Origin: JAYGED01 sp046582565
Lineage (GTDB): Bacteria > Pseudomonadota > Alphaproteobacteria > JAAXGF01
Direction of reading: 5' to 3'
DNA: 34,952 bases
Assembly: GCA_046582565.1 (NCBI GenBank)
Contig: JAYGED010000247.1
Location: forward strand, 1-34,952
This document shows positions 31,350 through 34,952 of the stretch, piece by piece. Every line of letters begins with the position of its first letter. Position 1 is the first letter of the stretch. The notes under the pieces are model-generated. The model did no database searches, was not told where the DNA came from, and worked only from the letters and a program-made list of their open reading frames with translations. The position numbers and the translations under genes are program-made.

Positions 31350-31462
31350 TCCTCCCCCCTGGTGCGATCATGCCTTGTCACCATGCCGGCCGTGGTGGCC
31401 AGCCAGTGGGTCGAGGCGACGACGCCGAAGGTGCCGACGATTTCCGGGCGGGTGGTAAACAT
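31346..31462 (-). pseudogene. N-terminal remnant of a gamma-glutamyltransferase-family gene
   Basis: A 38-codon frame with a good ribosome binding site (AAGGAG, 31472-31477 on the minus strand). Its first 27 residues contain RPEIVGTFGVVASTHWLA and end near AGM, which I recognise as the start of a gamma-glutamyltransferase-family protein (normally over 500 residues). The expected continuation (AVLE-GGNAFDAAVAAGF type) is missing; the frame instead reads VTRHDRTRGEE and stops. The stop overlaps the M24 start as ATGA. It looks like the stump left by a large internal deletion, now possibly acting as a leader that couples translation to the M24 gene. Confidence 0.7.
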
Positions 31463-31510
31463 GGGGCGATCTCCTTATCAAGGGGCGGACACTGCGGATG
31501 TCGTTAAATC

Positions 31511-31960
31511 TTAGAACCTGCGGGTCAGATAAACCCCGGCGATCATCAGGGCGATGCCGGCGATGCGACCCGGGCTGAGCGAGCGTTCAGGAAAACCCAT
31601 GAAGCCCTTGGATTCGAGCAGCAGGGCGAACAGCAACTGACCGGTGATGATGGTCATGAACAGCACCGTCGCGCCCGTACGGGGGGCGAGATAAACCGTG
31701 GCGCTGACGAAATAGGCGCCCAGGAAGCCACCGCTGATCCAGATCCACCAAGGCATGGCGGCCGCCCGGCTGAACCCGGGGAGCGGCAAGCGCATGATCA
31801 ATACAAAGGCGAGCAGCACACAGGTCCCCACCGCGAAGGAGACCAGGGCGGCGCTGATGGGATTTTCCAGGCCGCGCGCCAGGGTGCTGTTGACACCGAC
31901 CTGGAGCGGCAGGCAGGCGCCCGCCGCGATGGCCATCAACAGATAGGCCCACTGTGTCAT
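31511..31960 (-). CDS. DMT-superfamily DUF606 (YdcZ-like) membrane transporter
   Basis: A 149-residue inner-membrane protein with about five hydrophobic segments, opening MTQWAYLLMAIAAGACLPLQVGVNSTLARGLENP, which is characteristic of DUF606. These short DMT proteins are thought to work as pairs or dimers; substrates are not established. The frame stays open upstream into the dihydropyrimidinase gene, but family sequence starts only at 31960. It follows dihydropyrimidinase by 17 bases, so it may carry pyrimidine or hydantoin compounds. That would be notable since the operon's ABC transporter appears lost. Confidence 0.85.
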   Translation of the reverse strand: MTQWAYLLMAIAAGACLPLQVGVNSTLARGLENPISAALVSFAVGTCVLLAFVLIMRLPLPGFSRAAAMPWWIWISGGFLGAYFVSATVYLAPRTGATVLFMTIITGQLLFALLLESKGFMGFPERSLSPGRIAGIALMIAGVYLTRRF

Positions 31961-31977
31961 GTCGCGCTCGGGGTCAT

Positions 31978-33426
31978 TCAGCTTCCCGAGCGATCCACGG
32001 CGCTCGGCACATTGGCCTCGCGCTGGCGTTCCATGGCCGCGTAGTAGGGGGCGAAGACCGGCCGGTCGATATAGCGCCCGACGCCCCTCTCCGTGCGCAC
32101 ATCGCCGTCCTGATAGACGATCTTGCCCTGGCTGATGGTGGTGGTGTTGATGCCCTTCACCGTCATGCCCTCGAAGATGTTGGTGTCGATGGTCTGGTGA
32201 TGCTCGTTGACAGATATGGTCCGCGAACGCTCCGGGTCCCAGATCGCGATATCGGCGTCGGCGCCGACCGAAATCGAGCCCTTGCGCGGGTAGATATTGA
32301 AGATCTTCGCAGCATTGGTTGAGGTGATAGCGACGAACTCGTTGGGCGTCAGCCGGCCCGAGTTGACGCCGTGATGCCACAACACATGCATGCGGTCCTC
32401 GACGCCGCCGGTGCCGTTGGGAATCTGCGTGAAATTATTGTGTCCGGCGCGTTTTTGCGGGGCGCAGAAACAGCAGTGATCGGTCGCCGTGGTCTGCAGC
32501 ATACCGGCCTGGATACCGCGCCACAGGGCTTCCTGGTGCTTCTTCGGGCGGAACGGCGGGCTCATCACATGGGCCGCCGCGAAATCCCAATCGGGGTTGC
32601 GATAGACGCTGTCATCGACCAGCAGATGGCCGGCCAGCACCTCGCCGAACACCCGCTGGCCGTCGCGTCGCGCCCGGGAGATCGCCTCCAGGGATTCGAT
32701 GCAGGAGTTGTGCACAATATAGAGCGGCACATCGAGCACCTCGGCGATACGGATGGCGCGGGCAGCGGCCTCGCCCTCGACCTCGGGCGGCCGAGAGAGG
32801 GGGTGGCCTTCCGGCCCGGTGATGCCGGCGTCCATCATCTTCTGTTGCAAATGGGCGACCAGCTCGCCGTTCTCCGCATGGACCGTGCAGATGGCGCCCA
32901 GTTCGCGGGCCCGGGTGAAGCTGTTCACCAAGATTTCGTCGTCGGCCATGATGGCGCCCTTATAGGCCATGAAATGCTTGAAGCTGTTGACCCCGTGATC
33001 GCGGGTCAGGGTGCCCATGGCTTTTTTGACGGTCTCGTCCCACCAGGTGATGGCCACATGGAAGGAATAGTCCCCCGCCGCCTTCTCGGCCCAGCCGCGC
33101 CAGGTGTGATAGGCCTCCATGACGTCCTGCTGGGGGCCGGGGATGACAAAATCGATGATCATGGTGGTGCCGCCGACCATGCCGGCGGTGGTGCCCGAGA
33201 AGAAATCCTCCGACGCCACCGTGCCCATGAAGGGGAGTTCCATATGGGTGTGGGGATCGATCCCGCCGGGCACAATGTAGCAGCCGCCGGCATCGATCAC
33301 CTCGACCCCCGCCGAGGCCTCGAGGTTCTCGCCAATCGCCGTGATCTTGCCGTCTGTGGTCGCCACATCGGCGCGGAAGGACTGGTCGGCGGTTATCACG
33401 GTTCCGCCTCTGATCAAGATCGACAT
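31978..33426 (-). CDS. hydA: Dihydropyrimidinase (D-hydantoinase)
   Basis: A 482-residue binuclear-zinc cyclic amidase that opens dihydrouracil, dihydrothymine or hydantoins to N-carbamoyl amino acids. Every metal ligand is visible: H59 and H61 (DPHTHMELPF), the carboxylated K150 (NSFKHFMAYKG), H183 (VHAENG), H239 (IVHNSC) and D316 (ATDHCC). Positions match characterised hydantoinases almost exactly. AAGGAG is eight bases before the start. A 26-bp inverted repeat (33449-33474) lies directly upstream. The product would be handled by the N-carbamoyl amidohydrolase encoded next door. Confidence 0.95.
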   Translation of the reverse strand: MSILIRGGTVITADQSFRADVATTDGKITAIGENLEASAGVEVIDAGGCYIVPGGIDPHTHMELPFMGTVASEDFFSGTTAGMVGGTTMIIDFVIPGPQQDVMEAYHTWRGWAEKAAGDYSFHVAITWWDETVKKAMGTLTRDHGVNSFKHFMAYKGAIMADDEILVNSFTRARELGAICTVHAENGELVAHLQQKMMDAGITGPEGHPLSRPPEVEGEAAARAIRIAEVLDVPLYIVHNSCIESLEAISRARRDGQRVFGEVLAGHLLVDDSVYRNPDWDFAAAHVMSPPFRPKKHQEALWRGIQAGMLQTTATDHCCFCAPQKRAGHNNFTQIPNGTGGVEDRMHVLWHHGVNSGRLTPNEFVAITSTNAAKIFNIYPRKGSISVGADADIAIWDPERSRTISVNEHHQTIDTNIFEGMTVKGINTTTISQGKIVYQDGDVRTERGVGRYIDRPVFAPYYAAMERQREANVPSAVDRSGS

Positions 33427-33448
33427 GCGATTTCTCCTTATCTTTTAC

Positions 33449-33474
33449 GTTTGACCGTGTTCACACGATCAAAC
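33449..33474. promoter_or_regulatory. 26-bp near-perfect inverted repeat upstream of dihydropyrimidinase
   Basis: GTTTGACCGTGT (33449-33460), two bases, and ACACGATCAAAC (33463-33474) match as reverse complements at 11 of 12 positions. The repeat sits 23-48 bases upstream of the dihydropyrimidinase start. Its TTGACC and GATCAA ends recall, at wider spacing, the TTGACCA-NN-TGGTCAA site of the pyrimidine regulator RutR. It is best read as an operator for a dimeric TetR- or GntR-type regulator, not encoded in this window. Confidence 0.65.
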
Positions 33475-33518
33475 TGCGTTCACTTGCCCAAACCTATGTC
33501 TACACAAGGCTGAGGCTT

Positions 33519-33627
33519 CGCCGGGCATCCGGCGGCTCGCGTTGCTCGCTTGCTTCTCCGATCGATAGAGCGATCGATCAGAGAATGCTGCGTTCGTCGG
33601 GGCGGCGCCGCAGACCGGCGCCGCCCC
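33519..33627. other. Hairpin-rich intergenic stretch within the pyrimidine operon
   Basis: The 33475-33647 stretch contains no gene I can support. It has three inverted repeats: CGCCGG/CCGGCG (33519-33524 and 33529-33534); CTC-x-GATCGAT/ATCGATC-x-GAG (33556-33583, one mismatch); and a perfect 11-bp GGGGCGGCGCC/GGCGCCGCCCC (33599-33609 and 33617-33627). No U-tract follows the last stem on either strand. They may limit read-through after the broken ABC gene or be remnants of a dispersed repeat. Confidence 0.55.
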
Positions 33628-33647
33628 ATCGGTTCTAGACGGCACGG

Positions 33648-33752
33648 CTACATCAAGCCGGCCTTGTCGGTGATGGCATGGACCGGCGCATCGGCGGTCT
33701 CGAAGATCAAACCGATACCCTTGGCCTCGACGACGGCGCTATCCCCGGTCAT
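33648..33752 (-). pseudogene. N-terminal remnant of an ABC-transporter ATPase gene
   Basis: A 34-codon frame starting 19 bases after the amidohydrolase stop. Residues 7-29 (VVEAKGIGLIFETADAPVHA, then ITD) read like the first strand region of a NitT/TauT-type ABC ATPase, which would continue VDL...GEFVSFIGPSGCGKTT. Instead, the frame goes to KAGLM and stops. No Walker A or later part is present anywhere in the gap. The five odd residues could be the end of another deleted gene. ABC genes often accompany hydantoin/pyrimidine operons, so a deletion scar is the simplest reading. Confidence 0.6.
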
Positions 33753-33771
33753 GGCATCAATGCCTAAGCGA

Positions 33772-34952
33772 TCAAGTGGCCTCTTCGACCCGATCGAGGA
33801 TGGCGTGCAGCAAAACATCACAGCCCGCCGTCACCCATTCGGGCTTGGCGTCCTCGACTTCGTTGTGGCTGATACCATCGACGCAGGGGATGAAGATCAT
33901 CGCGCTGGGCGCCACAGCGGCCATAAAACAGGCGTCGTGACCGGCGCCGGAGACGATCTCGCGCATGGAATATTCGCAGGCCACGGCACCCTGGCGCACC
34001 GCATTGACGCAGCTCTCCTCGAAATGGACCGGCGCGTAATAGAAAATCTGCTCGATTTCGAGCTCGAGGCCGATATCGTCGCAAATGGCCTGCACTTGCT
34101 TGCGCATGGCGGCGTCCATACCGGCCAGCACGTCATCGTCGGGATGGCGGAAATCGATGGCCAGAAAGACCCGGCCGGGGATCACGTTCCGCGAATTGGG
34201 ATAGACCTCCATCATGCCGACAGTGGCACAGGCCACCGGCGCATTATCCAGGCCGATCCGGTTGACCGCCTCGACGATGCGCGAGGCGCCGAGCAGGGCG
34301 TCTTTACGAATTCGCATGGGGGTCGGCCCGGCGTGGGATTCGACGCCGGTGATGGTTAATTCATACCAGCGTTGGCCCTGAGCGTCGGTCACCACGCCGA
34401 TGGTGATTTCCTCGTCCTCAAGGATCGGTCCCTGTTCGATATGGGCTTCGAAATAGGCGTGGATATCGCGCCCGCCGACCTCCTCGGTGCCGGCATAGCC
34501 GATACGTGAGAGCTCTTCACCCATGGTCTTGCCATCGGAATCGGCGCGGCTCAGGCCGTATTCGAGATCATAGATCCCGGCGAACACGCCAGAGGCGACC
34601 ATGGCCGGAGCAAAACGGCTGCCCTCCTCGTTGGTCCAGACCGCGACCTCGAAGGGCCGCTCGGTCTCGATGCCGAGATCGTTCATGGTGCGCAGTACTT
34701 CGAGGCCGGAGAGCACCCCATAGACGCCGTCGAAACGCCCGCCGGTGGGCTGGCTGTCGAGGTGGCTGCCGGTGACCACCGGAGCCAGGTCGTTGTTGCG
34801 CCCGGCCCGGCGCGCGAAGATATTGCCCATCTTGTCGACCTTGATGGTGCAGCCCGCCTCCTCGCACCATTTGATGAACAGATCGCGACTCTCCTTGCAG
34901 AGATCGGTCAAGGCCAGGCGGCAGACGCCGCCCTTTTCCGTGGCGCCGATCT
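33772..34952 (-). CDS. Zn-dependent N-carbamoyl amino-acid amidohydrolase (M20 family), 5' end outside window
   Basis: The gene runs off the right edge, so its start is missing; 393 residues are visible, the first reading IGATEKGGVCRLALTDLC. It is an M20-type hydrolase of the beta-ureidopropionase / N-carbamoyl-L-amino acid hydrolase / allantoate amidohydrolase group. Marks are GSHLDSQPTGGRFDGVYGV, WTNEEGSRFAPAM, AHIEQGPILE, ESHAGPTPM and the terminal GISHNEVED, which supply the metal-binding His, Asp and Glu. Together with dihydropyrimidinase it would turn ring-opened dihydropyrimidines into beta-amino acids, CO2 and ammonia. Confidence 0.92.
   Translation of the reverse strand, partial: IGATEKGGVCRLALTDLCKESRDLFIKWCEEAGCTIKVDKMGNIFARRAGRNNDLAPVVTGSHLDSQPTGGRFDGVYGVLSGLEVLRTMNDLGIETERPFEVAVWTNEEGSRFAPAMVASGVFAGIYDLEYGLSRADSDGKTMGEELSRIGYAGTEEVGGRDIHAYFEAHIEQGPILEDEEITIGVVTDAQGQRWYELTITGVESHAGPTPMRIRKDALLGASRIVEAVNRIGLDNAPVACATVGMMEVYPNSRNVIPGRVFLAIDFRHPDDDVLAGMDAAMRKQVQAICDDIGLELEIEQIFYYAPVHFEESCVNAVRQGAVACEYSMREIVSGAGHDACFMAAVAPSAMIFIPCVDGISHNEVEDAKPEWVTAGCDVLLHAILDRVEEAT

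Noticed and set aside
31961..32380. Longer DUF606 protein reading back into the dihydropyrimidinase gene
   Set aside because: The upstream part is an out-of-frame reading of dihydropyrimidinase; the family N-terminus starts at 31960.
32371..33513. Plus-strand open frame of 380 codons opposite dihydropyrimidinase
   Set aside because: Antisense shadow: no motif, while the minus strand carries every dihydropyrimidinase ligand.
33599..33627. Rho-independent terminator
   Set aside because: The 11-bp stem is perfect, but neither strand has a U-tract after it, so it is reported only as a hairpin.
1..34952. CRISPR arrays, tRNA or rRNA genes, insertion sequences, phage or toxin-antitoxin genes
   Set aside because: None seen. 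Gaps are short, and no spaced direct repeats, transposase motifs or tRNA-like cloverleaf sequences were recognised.

Overview
This is a GC-rich, gene-dense chromosomal window of a free-living, probably aerobic, alphaproteobacterium, most likely Rhodospirillales-like. The evidence is a DUF2336 HEAT-repeat protein, a DinB with an N-terminal zinc finger, a DUF6166 protein, a TTAA-N7-TTAA CtrA-type box and many CoA-linked catabolic enzymes. No rRNA, tRNA, CRISPR array, insertion sequence or phage gene was seen. The right end cuts through a gene; the left end starts in non-coding DNA.

Layout. 0.2-3.2 kb: a tungsten-type aldehyde:ferredoxin oxidoreductase, a ThiS/MoaD-like protein ending in Gly-Gly, a BolA protein and a LysE-type exporter, closely spaced on the plus strand. 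3.2-4.7 kb: a peroxiredoxin divergent from an OxyR with both redox cysteines. 4.8-6.1 kb: a DUF1289 protein and a cobalamin-independent homocysteine methyltransferase. 6.1-7.8 kb: a DUF6166 gene divergent from the DUF2336 gene, with a hairpin and a CtrA-type box between them. 7.9-13.2 kb: a SulP anion transporter, prmA with an unrecognised upstream partner, dinB, and a cupin/DM13/membrane-protein run. 13.2-16.7 kb: an alpha/beta hydrolase with metY, and a 3-hydroxyacyl-CoA dehydrogenase that lacks the crotonase half usual in its family. 16.7-20 kb: an accessory-looking redox locus made of a CmcJ/NvfI-like oxygenase, an HxlR regulator with an SCP2-like tail, a palindromic operator candidate, a 17-residue leader ORF and a covalent-FAD oxidoreductase. 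20-26.5 kb: an acyl-CoA catabolic island (ligase and MDR reductase divergent from acyl-CoA dehydrogenase, class III CoA-transferase and a crotonase lacking both usual catalytic Glu). 26.6-30.1 kb: a DadA-type FAD oxidase divergent from a D-2-hydroxyacid dehydrogenase, then upp and a rhodanese. 30.2-35 kb: a minus-strand reductive pyrimidine/hydantoin degradation operon (amidohydrolase, dihydropyrimidinase, DUF606 transporter, creatinase-like M24 protein).

The strongest unexpected result is in that last operon. It carries two short open frames that read as the first 27-29 residues of much larger proteins: a gamma-glutamyltransferase-family protein and an ABC-transporter ATPase. Each still has its start codon and then breaks off. 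They look like deletion scars of an operon that has lost its ABC transporter and gamma-glutamyltransferase. A 26-bp near-perfect inverted repeat lies just upstream of the dihydropyrimidinase start.

All family calls come from reading motifs by eye. No database search was possible.
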